A DNA stretch of 64,000 nt from Saccharopolyspora kobensis (GCF_900108315.1 NZ_FNVB01000004.1:1-64000), one strand, 5' to 3'. Counted from the stretch's first letter, positions 16,801 through 25,071 are shown. The notes: a model not told the origin generated them from the letters alone. A program made the numbers and translations.

Positions 16801-17762
16801 TGCGCGTGTTCTCCCTGGTCCTGGCGGTGCTGCTGGCGACGGTCGTCGCAGCACCGGCGGATTCGGCTGCCGAACTCCGGGAAGTGACCGGATTCGGCGG
16901 CAATCCCGGCGCGCTGCGCATGTTCGAGTACGTCCCCGACGGGCTGCCGGAAGGGCGTCCGGTGGTCGTCGCCATGCACGGCTGCACCCAGGACGCCGCG
17001 GGTTACGGCACCGGCGCGGGCTGGGTGGAGCTGGCCGACAGCGCCCGGTTCACCCTCGTCCTGCCGCAGCAGGAGCAGGCCAACAACGCAAACCGGTGCT
17101 TCAACTGGTTCCAGCCCGGCGACACCGCGCGGGGCAGCGGCGAGGCCGAGTCGATCGCGCAGATGGTGCGCCGCGCCATCGCCGACACCGGCGCGGACCC
17201 GGCGCGGGTCTACGTCACCGGGTTGTCCGCGGGTGGAGCGATGACCGCTGCGCTGCTCGCCGCCTACCCGGACGTGTTCGCCGGAGGCGGTGTCGTCGCC
17301 GGTGTGCCCCACGGCTGCGCGTCGAGCATGATCGACGCCTTCACCTGCATGAACCCCGGCAAGGACAAGACGCCCGAGCAGTGGGGCGATGCGGTGCGCG
17401 GCGCGGGCTCGCACCAGGGGCCGTGGCCGACGCTGAGCATCTGGCACGGCACCGCGGACTACACCGTGGCGCCCGCGAACCAGCGCGAACTGGTCGAGCA
17501 GTGGACCAACGTGCACGGCATCCCGGCCACGCCGACGTCCACCGACACCATCGCGGGTTACCCGCACGAGAGCTACGCCGACAGCTCCGGGCGCACCCTC
17601 GTGGAAACCATCTCGATCACCGGAATGGGGCACGGTCAGCCGATCGATCCCGGCAGCGCTGACGGACAGTGCGGGCAGGCGGGCTCGTACCTGCTCGACG
17701 TCGACGTCTGCGCCGCCTGGCATCTCAGCAGGTCGTGGGGCCTGCCTGCCGGGGTGCGGTGA
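16800..17762 (+). CDS. Secreted PHB-depolymerase-family esterase
   Basis: A 320-residue exported esterase of the type-1 polyhydroxyalkanoate depolymerase / LpqC-like family. The signal peptide ends near DSAAEL (about residue 25). The oxyanion motif VVAMHGCTQDA, the nucleophile in GLSAGGAM (S143), the acid in HGTADYTV and the histidine in GMGHGQP are present. Homologues cleave short polyhydroxyalkanoates, acetylxylan or feruloyl esters, so the true substrate is open. The start is supported by GGAGGTG 6 bases upstream. Its TGA stop is the first three bases of a family A repeat. Confidence 0.85.
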   Translation: MRVFSLVLAVLLATVVAAPADSAAELREVTGFGGNPGALRMFEYVPDGLPEGRPVVVAMHGCTQDAAGYGTGAGWVELADSARFTLVLPQQEQANNANRCFNWFQPGDTARGSGEAESIAQMVRRAIADTGADPARVYVTGLSAGGAMTAALLAAYPDVFAGGGVVAGVPHGCASSMIDAFTCMNPGKDKTPEQWGDAVRGAGSHQGPWPTLSIWHGTADYTVAPANQRELVEQWTNVHGIPATPTSTDTIAGYPHESYADSSGRTLVETISITGMGHGQPIDPGSADGQCGQAGSYLLDVDVCAAWHLSRSWGLPAGVR

Positions 17763-17784
17763 CAGGAAGGTTCCCATGCTCGCA
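17760..17784 (+). repeat. Family A repeat, copy 8, overlapping a stop codon
   Basis: A consensus copy whose leading TGA is the stop codon of the esterase gene at 16800-17762. Confidence 0.9.
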
Positions 17785-17840
17785 AAACGCTGCCGCGCGG
17801 CCGACCCGCGTGGCAGCGGCGAGTGCGGCACGATGGAGCG

Positions 17841-18653
17841 GTGCACTACATCGAATCGGGTGGCGGAACGCCGCTGGTGCTACTGCACGCGTTCCCCGCG
17901 GATGCGCGGATGTGGAACCCGGCCCGCGCAGGACTGGACGAGCAGGCACGGGTGATCGCCCCGGATCAGCGAGGCCTCGGTGAGAGCCCGCTGAACGGTT
18001 CGTGGGCGCGGAGCCCCGAGTCGCACGACAGCGATCGGGCGGCCGAGAACCCGAGCATCGACACGGCGGCCGCTGACGTCCTCGCACTGCTCGACCGGCT
18101 TGAGCTGCCCGAGGTCGTACTAGGCGGCTGCTCGATGGGCGGCTACGTCGCGATGGCTGTGCTGCGGGCGGCGCCTAAGCGCGTTGCGGGACTGCTGCTG
18201 GTGGACACCAAAGCCGTTGCGGACAACGACGAGCAACGAGCCAACCGTCTCAACGCCGCAGACCGCGCAGAGCGTGAAGGCACGAGCGGGTGGCTAGCGG
18301 ACGGCACGCTGCCAAACGTTCTCGGAAGCACTACGCGCGCGCATCGTCCAGAGGTGCTTAAGCACGTTCGGGAGTTGATCGACGCGCAGCCGCCAGAGGG
18401 CGTTGCTTGGGCGCAGCGCGCGATGGCGAGCCGTCCGGACAGCACTGATGCGCTGCGGGCGTTCACCGGCCCTGCGCTGGTGATCGTGGGCGCGGAGGAC
18501 TCGCTCACGCCTCCGGAGCACGCCCGCGAGCTCGCGGACGTGCTCCCAGGAGGTGAGCTGGTGACGTTGCCGGGCGCCGGGCACCTGCCGCCGGTCGAGA
18601 CGCCGGACGCGTTCGCCGGCGTCGTCCGACCGTGGTTGGCCGAGCTGGGCTAG
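17841..18653 (+). CDS. Alpha/beta-fold hydrolase
   Basis: A 270-residue cytosolic hydrolase. It shows the oxyanion strand VLLHAFPADARMW, DQRGLGES after strand 4, the nucleophile elbow GGCSMGGYV, the acid in VGAEDSLTPP and the histidine in PGAGHLPPVE, all typical of esterases and lactonases close to 3-oxoadipate enol-lactonase. The GTG at 17841 lies 6 bases after CACGAT (17829-17834), so the transcript may be leaderless. The middle part has lower third-position GC than its neighbours. The stop shares a CTAG palindrome with the stop of the small convergent gene. Confidence 0.82.
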   Translation: MHYIESGGGTPLVLLHAFPADARMWNPARAGLDEQARVIAPDQRGLGESPLNGSWARSPESHDSDRAAENPSIDTAAADVLALLDRLELPEVVLGGCSMGGYVAMAVLRAAPKRVAGLLLVDTKAVADNDEQRANRLNAADRAEREGTSGWLADGTLPNVLGSTTRAHRPEVLKHVRELIDAQPPEGVAWAQRAMASRPDSTDALRAFTGPALVIVGAEDSLTPPEHARELADVLPGGELVTLPGAGHLPPVETPDAFAGVVRPWLAELG

Positions 18654-18811
18654 TCGTCCTTGGCGGGACGGCGCGAGTCCCGCTCGTTCGGTTTCGCCTC
18701 GCTCCGCCGCATCTCGTCCGCCATCTCGCTGGGCAGCACGAAGTACTCACCCGACTTCCGCCTGGCCCGGGCGCTGCCGTCGTCACCGGTTCGGGACTCC
18801 TGGTCCGCCAT
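18650..18811 (-). CDS. Small charged hypothetical protein
   Basis: A 53-residue, highly charged protein (many Arg, Asp, Glu) with the short hydrophobic patch EYFVLPSEMADEM in the middle. I do not recognise the family. The ATG at 18811 has an AAAGGA site about 9 bases upstream. The gene overlaps the stop codon of the hydrolase gene on the other strand. Short length and simple composition limit confidence. Confidence 0.5.
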   Translation of the reverse strand: MADQESRTGDDGSARARRKSGEYFVLPSEMADEMRRSEAKPNERDSRRPAKDD

Positions 18812-18917
18812 CGACGTGGTCCTTTCCGTGGGCGCACTGCCTGCAACCACCCTCCGGCAGTAGAGAGGGCGGACCACTGGATCGATGACGCTCGCCCCGG
18901 ATGAGCAGCGGAAACGT

Positions 18918-19739
18918 CTAATCGGGGCGGACCGGCAGCTGGATCTCGGTCACCATCCCGGCCGGGTCCTCCGGGCAGGCCAGGGTGACCTCGCGGCCGG
19001 TGTCCGCCGGTCGGCGGCCGGTGGCCTCCATCCACTGCAGCAGCGCCTGGTACGTCGGCAGGCAGTCGTCCATCGGGCCGCGGTGCACGATCGTCGCCGC
19101 CTGCGCGACCGCGGGCAGGTCCACCACGTCGAACTCCAGCGCCGGATCCGGCTCGACGTTGACCGGCAGCCCCGCGTGCACCGTGGTGAGCTCGCCGTCG
19201 GCGCTGTCCACGTAGTAGGCGGTCGCCGGGCCCACCGTGGCCACCCCGGCACGCTCCAGCGCCGCGCACAGCTCGGCGTAGAGGCCCTGGATCACCGGGC
19301 CGATCGACTGCGGGTCCATCGTCCGCGCCGTGCCCGACATCTCGGCGAGGCGCACCGCGGGCAGGGATTTCATCGTCACTTCTTCGGTCGGCATGGTTCC
19401 CTCTGCTTCGATCACCCGGAGACGCGCCCGCACGTCGGCCAGCCGGGCCGTGTCCGCCTCGATCCGGTTCTGGAGTTCGGCCTGCCGCAGCGCGAGCATG
19501 CCGCGCAGCTGCTCGGCGCCGAAGCCCTCGTCGAGGATCTGCTGCACCTGCTGCAGGGTGAACCCGAGTTCCTTCAGCGCGACGATCCGGTTGAGCCGGG
19601 CGAGCTGGGCCGCGTGGTAGGCCCGGTGCCCGGTCGACCGGTCGACGTGCGCGGGTGGCAGCAGCCCGATGGCGTCGTAGTGCCGCAACATCCGGACCGA
19701 CACCCGTCCGTGCCTGGCGAAATCTCCGATGCTGAACAT
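18918..19739 (-). CDS. MerR-family regulator with GyrI-like effector domain
   Basis: A 273-residue BmrR-type regulator. The N-terminal winged helix starts FSIGDFARHGRVSVRMLRHY and is followed by a coiled-coil dimer helix to about residue 115. The C-terminal half is a GyrI/BmrR-like small-molecule-binding domain (VRLAEMSGTA ... DDCLPTYQALLQWM). Such proteins respond to hydrophobic drugs and activate efflux or detoxification genes. GGAGG lies 4 bases before the ATG. A MerR-type promoter with a 19-base spacer directly precedes the gene, which suggests autoregulation. No target other than itself is obvious, because the neighbouring genes have different regulators. Confidence 0.85.
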   Translation of the reverse strand: MFSIGDFARHGRVSVRMLRHYDAIGLLPPAHVDRSTGHRAYHAAQLARLNRIVALKELGFTLQQVQQILDEGFGAEQLRGMLALRQAELQNRIEADTARLADVRARLRVIEAEGTMPTEEVTMKSLPAVRLAEMSGTARTMDPQSIGPVIQGLYAELCAALERAGVATVGPATAYYVDSADGELTTVHAGLPVNVEPDPALEFDVVDLPAVAQAATIVHRGPMDDCLPTYQALLQWMEATGRRPADTGREVTLACPEDPAGMVTEIQLPVRPD

Positions 19740-19748
19740 GACACCTCC

Positions 19749-19779
19749 GGTTTAGGACCTGCCACCGTGTCAGGTGCAA
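19749..19779 (-). promoter_or_regulatory. MerR-type promoter with 19-base spacer and dyad
   Basis: On the minus strand, TTGCAC (19774-19779) and TAAACC (19749-19754) are separated by exactly 19 bases, the long spacing typical of MerR-activated promoters. The interval contains the inverted half-sites ACCTG and CAGGT. It reads into the MerR gene at 19739. Confidence 0.65.
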
Positions 19780-19785
19780 GGGGGA

Positions 19786-20274
19786 TCAGCGATTGCTCGC
19801 CCAGTGCTCCAGCGGCATCGGACCGCGGCTGAGCACCGTGCGGATCGCGAACGTGCTGCGCGCGTCGGTGACCGGGCCGATGGCGAGGATCTGGTCCAGC
19901 AGCACCTGCTCGTAGGCGGCGAGGCTGGGCACCACGGCCTCGACGAGGAAGTCCGCCTCGCCGGAGACGACGTAGCAGGCGACCACCGCGGGGATCGCGG
20001 TCAGCGCCGCTTCGATCTGCCGGGAGGTCTCCCGGGAGTGCTGGTCGACCTTGAGCGAGATGAACGCGGTCAGGCCGAGGCCGAGCCGGTCCCGGTCCAG
20101 CTCGGCGCGGTAACCGGCGATGATGCCCTCGGCTTCCAGGGCCTTGGTGCGGCGCAGGCAGGACGACGGGGACAGCGACACCGCATCGGCCAGCTCGACG
20201 TTGGCCATCCGGCCGTTGTCCTGCAGCTCGCGCAGGATGGCGCGATCGGTCCCGTCCCAGCTGTGCTCCGGCAT
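19786..20274 (-). CDS. Lrp/AsnC-family transcriptional regulator
   Basis: A 162-residue regulator. The N-terminal helix-turn-helix (DRAILRELQDNGRMANVELA ... SLSPSSCLRRTKALE) is followed by the RAM ligand-binding domain with AVVACYVVSGEADFLVEA. Lrp-type proteins sense amino acids and bind as octamers to clustered sites. The ATG at 20274 has GAGGTGG upstream at close spacing. It is divergent from an amino-acid exporter of the YjeH type, a common arrangement in which the Lrp protein induces the exporter in response to excess Leu or Met. Confidence 0.88.
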   Translation of the reverse strand: MPEHSWDGTDRAILRELQDNGRMANVELADAVSLSPSSCLRRTKALEAEGIIAGYRAELDRDRLGLGLTAFISLKVDQHSRETSRQIEAALTAIPAVVACYVVSGEADFLVEAVVPSLAAYEQVLLDQILAIGPVTDARSTFAIRTVLSRGPMPLEHWASNR

Positions 20275-20294
20275 GTTCCACCTCGATCCGACGT

Positions 20295-20370
20295 TTCTCG
20301 CGCACGATGTTGCGCGAAGTGGTTCTGGTGCGGTGGAGTTTGCCATCGCGTGCCGCGCCGTTTCGCACAT
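20295..20370. promoter_or_regulatory. Probable Lrp binding region
   Basis: The divergent intergenic region contains related half-sites: CGCGCA at 20299-20304, TGCGCGAA at 20311-20318 (together an inverted pair with a 6-base gap), and TTTCGCACA near 20361-20369. Repeated half-sites of this kind fit Lrp-type control of the exporter. Confidence 0.4.
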
Positions 20371-20379
20371 TCTGGCGGC

Positions 20380-21582
20380 ATGCCGAATTCCTCAGCGCAG
20401 AACATGTCGAGCGTGCGTGGCGCTGCGCTCTACATCGGGGCTTTGCTGGGCCCCAGCCTGCTGTTGCTGCCCGGACTCGCCGCCGCGCTCGCCGGGCCCG
20501 CGTCGATCGTGGCCTGGAGCGGTCTGCTGGTCCTCTCCGGCCTGCTGGCCTGGGTGTTCACCAGCCTCGGCACCCGGATCGGGGGCGGGGTGGCGGAGTA
20601 CGCGGCGGCGGGCCTCGGTGCGCGCGCCGGGCGCGTGGTCGGCTGGTGCTTCCTCTCCGGGGTGGTGGCGGGTGCTCCGGTGGTGTGCCTGATCGGCGGC
20701 GGCTACATCGCGGACCTGGTGGGCGGCGGGATGACCGCGAAGCTGGTCGCCGCTGCGCTCCTGCTCCTCGTCGTGGTCGCGCTGACGCTGGGCGGGGCGC
20801 GCAGCTCGACCGCCGTGCAGCTCGTGCTCGTCGCGGTGCTCGTGCTGCTGGTCGCGGTGGCGGTGATCGGCTCGGCACCTGCCGGGCGAGCGGAGAACTG
20901 GCTGCCGTTCGCGCCGCACGGCTGGAGCTCGATCGGCGCGGCGGGATCGGTGCTGATGCTGTCGTTCGTGGGCTGGGAGGCCATCGCCCCGCTCACCGGT
21001 CGGCTGCGCGACCCGCGGGCCCAGCTGCCGCGGGTGATCGGGGCGGCGTTCGCGATCACCACGCTCATCTACCTGGCGCTCGCGGCCTCCACGATCTCGG
21101 TCCTGGGAGCCCGGGCGGCGGGTGACGTACCACTCGCCGACCTGCTCGAAGTCGCGGTCGGCGCGACCGGGCCCGCGGTCGCCACGACAGCGGCGGTGAC
21201 GCTCACCCTCGCGGCGACCAACGCGTACTTGACCAGCGCGGCGGTGCTGACCGCCGAACTGCGCGGTCCGGCTAGCTCCAGTCGCGGGCTCCAGCTCGCC
21301 GTGCTCGCAGCGGGCCTGGTGCTGCTCGGCGCGGCAGCGGCGGACCTGGTGAGCACGGCGCAGCTGGTGTCGATTCCGACGACGCTGTTCCTGGTGGTGT
21401 ACCTCTGCTGCACCGCGGCGAGCGTGCGTGTCCTGAGTGGACCGGTTCGCGCGTGCGCGGCGGTGGCGTGCGCGGCGGTGCTCGGAGTGCTGGCCTTCAG
21501 CGGATGGGCGCTGCTGGTGGCGTTGCCGGTTGCGATCGGTGCCGCCGTCCTGCCGGAACGGAGACCGGCGCCGGTCGGCTGA
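20380..21582 (+). CDS. APC-family amino-acid exporter, YjeH-like
   Basis: A 400-residue permease with about twelve hydrophobic helices, starting with the family-typical GAALYIGALLGPSLLLLPG and containing SFVGWEAIAPLTGRLRDP in the middle. YjeH in Escherichia coli exports methionine and branched-chain amino acids, so that role is likely here by homology. The ATG at 20380 lies 6 bases after CATTCT (20368-20373), and no Shine-Dalgarno is visible. The divergent Lrp-type gene is its likely regulator. Confidence 0.82.
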   Translation: MPNSSAQNMSSVRGAALYIGALLGPSLLLLPGLAAALAGPASIVAWSGLLVLSGLLAWVFTSLGTRIGGGVAEYAAAGLGARAGRVVGWCFLSGVVAGAPVVCLIGGGYIADLVGGGMTAKLVAAALLLLVVVALTLGGARSSTAVQLVLVAVLVLLVAVAVIGSAPAGRAENWLPFAPHGWSSIGAAGSVLMLSFVGWEAIAPLTGRLRDPRAQLPRVIGAAFAITTLIYLALAASTISVLGARAAGDVPLADLLEVAVGATGPAVATTAAVTLTLAATNAYLTSAAVLTAELRGPASSSRGLQLAVLAAGLVLLGAAAADLVSTAQLVSIPTTLFLVVYLCCTAASVRVLSGPVRACAAVACAAVLGVLAFSGWALLVALPVAIGAAVLPERRPAPVG

Positions 21583-21587
21583 GCAGT

Positions 21588-21627
21588 GCCGGATTCGGAG
21601 CTCTGGTCGGGAAGCTCCGAATCCGGC
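21588..21627. terminator. Bidirectional terminator hairpin
   Basis: A perfect 15-base stem (GCCGGATTCGGAGCT with AGCTCCGAATCCGGC) and a 10-base loop lies 5 bases after the exporter stop and 12 bases beyond the stop of the convergent coiled-coil gene. Confidence 0.75.
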
Positions 21628-21639
21628 GAACGGCGCTGC

Positions 21640-23502
21640 TCAGCGGCGCTGCTGGCCACCGGTGGTCTGGGAGCGCTGGCCGTTCTTGGCGTTCTTCTCC
21701 GGGACCGGCAGCTGGATCCGGCGGGTCGGCTCGTCGTGCGAGCCGGACGAGCTCTGGGCGTTGGAAGAACCCTGGGAGCCGGACTGCGGCTTCGCGCCCC
21801 GGACCAGGTCCCGGTGGATCTGCTCCGTCGGCCCGTCGTCCGCGGCTTCGCCGCCCGCGGGCTTGCCGCCCTGCGCCTTCGGCTGCGCCTGCTGCGCCTG
21901 CTGCGCCTGCTGCGCCTGCTGCGCCTGCTGCGCCTGCTGCGCCTGCTGCGCAGGCTTCGCGGGCTGCTTCGCCTCCGGCTTCGCGGGGTTCGCCTGCTTC
22001 GCAGGCTCGCCCCCGGTCGCCTCCGGCTTCGGGCTCTCGCCCTTCGCGGGCTTGGCCGCTTCGCCCTTCGCTGCCGCTTCGGGCTTCGCGTTGACCTCGC
22101 GGCTGTCTTGGGCCAGCGCTTCTTCGGCGTCCTTGCGGGCTTGTTCGCGGGCTTCGGCCGCCGCTTCGCGGAGCTTCTCCTCCTCGGCGTCCTCCTGGTC
22201 GAGGCGTTCGAGGAGGGGCGTTGTCTGGCCGAGCATCTCGGCGGCGTCGCGGAGCTTCTTGGCGACCGCGTCGCGGAGCTGGGTCAGCGAGTGGACGTGC
22301 TCGTCGGCGTTGGCGAGGCGGCGCTGGACCTCTTCGGTGGTCGAGCCGAGGCGGATGCGGGCGTCTTCGCGGGCCGCGGTGACCAGGCGCTTGCTCTCGC
22401 GGGTGGCGTCGTCGATGAGGCGGGTGGCCTCGTCGGTGCACTCGCGGATCATGCGCTCGGACTTCTCGGTCGCTTCGCGGACGAGCCGCTCCGCTTCCTG
22501 CTTGGATTCCCGGATCCGCTTCTCCGCGGCCTCGGTGCTCTCGCGCTCCAGCTTCGCGGCGGCTTCCTTGCTCTCCCGCTCGCGCTTCTCCGCGGCTTCG
22601 ATGCTCTCCCGCTCGCGCTTGGCGGCGGCTTCGGTGCTCTCGCGCTCCAGCTTGGCGGCGGCTTCCTTGCTCTCCCGCTCGCGCTTGTTGGCCGCCTCGG
22701 TGGATTCGCGGGTGAGCTTCTCCGCCTTCGCGGTCGCCTCGCTGACCATCTGGTTGGCCTGGTCGGTGGCTTCGCGGACCCGGCGGTGGGCCTCGTTGGT
22801 GCCTTCGCGCAGGCGGCGGTTGGCCTCGTCGGTGGCCTCGCGGACGCGGCGCTCGGCCTCGGACTTGCTGGTGGCCTCCTGCTCGGCCAGGGTGCGCATG
22901 GATTCGCTGCGGCGCGCGGCCATCGCGATCTCGAAGTCCTCTTCGACCTGCGCGCGGCGGGCCTCGGACTCCTTGTCGGCGCGCTTGCGGTTCTCCTCGG
23001 CCTCGCGGGTGATCCGCTCGGCTTCGGACTTGGCCTTGTCCATCAGCGCGCGGTGCTCGGTCTCCATCTCGGAGCGCCGGCTGTTCACCTCGGCGAGCAG
23101 CCGCTCGTAGCGGGTGCGCAGGTTGGTGGCCTCGGCCTCGGAGCGCGCGCGGATCTGGGCCGCGTCGTTCTCGGCGCGGCCGCGGATCTCGTTTGCCTCG
23201 TCCTGGGCCAGCCGCAGCATCCGCTGCAGCCGCTCGCTGAGGCCTTCCAGCGTTGTCGGCGGCTTGGCCAGCCGGTCGACCTGGCCGCGCAGGTTCTCGA
23301 TCTCGGAGCGGGCCGACTCCAGCTGCTTGGACAGGTCGTTGGCCTGGGAGACGGCGGCATCGCGATCCGCGCTCAGGATGCGGATGTCGGCGTCGAGCCG
23401 CTCCAGGTGCTCATCGACCTGGGCGCGGTCGTAACCGTTCTTGCGAACGAGGTCGAAGCCCGATCCAAGAGGTAGCAAGTCGCGGTCGTCGGCAAGGCCC
23501 AT
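21640..23502 (-). CDS. Large coiled-coil protein with DivIVA-like N-terminus (FilP/Scy-like)
   Basis: A 620-residue cytoskeletal-type protein. The N-terminus FDLVRKNGYDRAQVDEHLERL resembles the DivIVA membrane-curvature domain. It is followed by about 400 residues of coiled coil. Around residues 265-345 there are six successive 11-residue units of the form xEAAxKxERES, a hendecad pattern rather than heptads. The C-terminal 150 residues are Pro/Ala/Gln-rich and disordered, with an AQQ tract, ending basic. Similar Streptomyces proteins organise the hyphal tip and give mechanical strength. The ATG at 23502 is the start of the conserved domain; the ribosome site is weak. Confidence 0.8.
   Translation of the reverse strand: MGLADDRDLLPLGSGFDLVRKNGYDRAQVDEHLERLDADIRILSADRDAAVSQANDLSKQLESARSEIENLRGQVDRLAKPPTTLEGLSERLQRMLRLAQDEANEIRGRAENDAAQIRARSEAEATNLRTRYERLLAEVNSRRSEMETEHRALMDKAKSEAERITREAEENRKRADKESEARRAQVEEDFEIAMAARRSESMRTLAEQEATSKSEAERRVREATDEANRRLREGTNEAHRRVREATDQANQMVSEATAKAEKLTRESTEAANKRERESKEAAAKLERESTEAAAKRERESIEAAEKRERESKEAAAKLERESTEAAEKRIRESKQEAERLVREATEKSERMIRECTDEATRLIDDATRESKRLVTAAREDARIRLGSTTEEVQRRLANADEHVHSLTQLRDAVAKKLRDAAEMLGQTTPLLERLDQEDAEEEKLREAAAEAREQARKDAEEALAQDSREVNAKPEAAAKGEAAKPAKGESPKPEATGGEPAKQANPAKPEAKQPAKPAQQAQQAQQAQQAQQAQQAQQAQPKAQGGKPAGGEAADDGPTEQIHRDLVRGAKPQSGSQGSSNAQSSSGSHDEPTRRIQLPVPEKNAKNGQRSQTTGGQQRR
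21882..21950 (-). repeat. 9-base tandem repeat encoding an AQQ tract
   Basis: The unit GCTGCGCCT is repeated nearly eight times without change inside the coiled-coil gene and encodes alternating Ala-Gln-Gln. The perfect copies suggest recent slippage and possible length variation between strains. Confidence 0.85.
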
Positions 23503-23863
23503 GACCACCAAGCTACCTGGAAGACGACGTTGTTGTGGGAGGTGTGGCACGTATCAGCCGGATTTTCCGCACCGCCCGGACGGCCCCGGCGCCCAACTCC
23601 CAACCCAGCCAACCGAAAGCTCCGCCACCTGGCCGAACGCGACCGGCGGCGTGACGAACCAGACAAACCGAGGGCAGTGGGCCGATCGCGTCCGCCGAAC
23701 CCTCCTGGTCGCCCGGTCGGAGCCACCGCGCGGGCGGCCGCCGGAGTTCCGCTGCTCACACCGCCGGGCGAACCGGCCGCCGGCGCCGCCGCGCACGACT
23801 TGACCGGCTGGCCAACCAAGCGTGCAATGGAGTTGTTGGTCGTGCTCAGTGGAGGTGATCGAC
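23503..23863. other. Intergenic region without a supported gene
   Basis: About 360 bases between divergent genes. Short frames exist on both strands, but none has a good start site, high third-position GC or a recognisable protein. The promoters for both flanking genes must lie here; I see no operator or repeat copy. Confidence 0.6.
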
Positions 23864-24247
23864 GTGGCCGACAGGTCTAGCGGTTCGACTGCGAAGCCGT
23901 GGGTTCGCTGGCAGGACTGGGCTGCCGTGGTTCTCGGCGCCTACTTGATCATCGGAACCCTGTGGACGCCGACGAACGGGTCGGCGATGTCCGCGATGAT
24001 CGTGCTGGGCGCGCTGCTGGTGCTGGCCAGCGTGTGGTCGCTGGCCATGCCCGGGTCGATGACCAGCGAGTACTGCCACATGCTGCTCGGCGCGCTGCTG
24101 TTCATCTCGCCGTGGGTCCTCGGGTACACCTCGCACATGGGTGCTTCGTGGACCTCGTGGATCGTCGGCGTGCTGGCGGTGCTCGCCGGTGCGGCCGCGC
24201 TGCCGGAGGCCAACGCCGCACACCGCGGCGTCGCCGGGCAGCACTGA
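23864..24247 (+). CDS. SPW-repeat membrane protein
   Basis: A 127-residue four-helix membrane protein of the SPW family. The N-terminal WVRWQDWAAVVLGAYLI and the second-half ISPWVLGY are the two copies of the family repeat, each followed by a second helix. The function is unknown; similar proteins are common in actinobacteria. The GTG at 23864 has GGAGGTG ending 7 bases upstream, which fits better than earlier in-frame starts. A terminator follows. Confidence 0.82.
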   Translation: MADRSSGSTAKPWVRWQDWAAVVLGAYLIIGTLWTPTNGSAMSAMIVLGALLVLASVWSLAMPGSMTSEYCHMLLGALLFISPWVLGYTSHMGASWTSWIVGVLAVLAGAAALPEANAAHRGVAGQH

Positions 24248-24268
24248 CGGAGCGCACAGGCGCCGAGT

Positions 24269-24303
24269 GCGCGCGGCCCGGGGGTGACGTCCGGGCCGCG
24301 CGC
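24269..24303 (+). terminator. Terminator hairpin after the SPW gene
   Basis: A perfect 13-base stem (GCGCGCGGCCCGG with CCGGGCCGCGCGC) and a 9-base loop begins 21 bases after the SPW stop. Its position excludes a TetR start upstream of 24338. Confidence 0.7.
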
Positions 24304-24337
24304 TCCGGCGGTGCGCAGGCGGCGGGAGGACGGGTTG

Positions 24338-24982
24338 ATGGCGCAGGCTCGCGGATCCGGTTCGCGGGGGTCCACTTCGGACTCGGGGCGGCCGGCGGAC
24401 GACGGTGCGCCGGCGCGGGAGCGGATCCTGGCGGCGGCCGGCGAGCTGTTCGCCGAGCACGGTTTCGAGGCCACTCCGACGTCGCGGATCGCGGAGCGGG
24501 CCGAGGTGCCCAAGGGCCTCATCCACTACTACTTCCGCCGTAAGCAGGACCTGCTGACCGCGCTGGTGGACCGGCTGCCCGAGGAACCCGCGCTCTCGGA
24601 GCGGGTGGTGGTGCGCGGCGACGTCGCGGGCAGCCTGCGCAGGCTGGTGCGCGAGCTGGACGCCCGGCTGGAGGCATCGCCGCTGCTCAGCCATTTGCTG
24701 TGGCGGGAGGCGGACACGCACATCGCGGTGCGGGAGGCGCTGCAGCAGCGGTTCCGGCACGTGGTCGAGCAGATCCGCGGGGTGATCGAGCTGGCGCTGC
24801 CGCCGGGGCGGATCAGCGGCGATGTGGACACCGCCGCGCTGCTGCTGGCGCGAGTGGTCAACCACCGGCATTCGCTCGTCAGGCACGGCGCGCGCGACGA
24901 CGAGCTGGATCGCGAGATCGGGTTCATCGCCCGCGCGCTGGAATCGGGGATCGGCAAGCCGAGGAAGATCAAACCCGCCTGA
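24338..24982 (+). CDS. TetR-family regulator
   Basis: A 214-residue repressor. A disordered Ser/Gly-rich N-terminus of about 25 residues precedes the helix-turn-helix RERILAAAGELFAEHGFEATPTSRIAERA and the recognition segment GLIHYYFRRKQDLL. The C-terminal domain presumably binds an inducer. The ATG at 24338 has GGGAGGA 7 bases upstream. The penicillin-acylase gene follows 89 bases later on the same strand, and the gap contains the palindrome CTGAAG-cct-CTTCAG at 24994-25008, a possible operator, so the two genes may be functionally linked. Confidence 0.85.
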   Translation: MAQARGSGSRGSTSDSGRPADDGAPARERILAAAGELFAEHGFEATPTSRIAERAEVPKGLIHYYFRRKQDLLTALVDRLPEEPALSERVVVRGDVAGSLRRLVRELDARLEASPLLSHLLWREADTHIAVREALQQRFRHVVEQIRGVIELALPPGRISGDVDTAALLLARVVNHRHSLVRHGARDDELDREIGFIARALESGIGKPRKIKPA

Positions 24983-24993
24983 GCACCACATAT

Positions 24994-25008
24994 CTGAAGC
25001 CTCTTCAG
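24994..25008. promoter_or_regulatory. Palindrome between TetR and acylase genes
   Basis: CTGAAG and CTTCAG form a perfect inverted repeat with a 3-base gap, in the only AT-richer stretch of this intergenic region. It is a candidate TetR operator; a hairpin role is also possible. Confidence 0.35.
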
Positions 25009-25071
25009 TCTTGTGAAAGGGTCGTTGCGCGCGCTAAAAACTCCTGCAGTCGGTCGATGCGGGAGGTTGCG

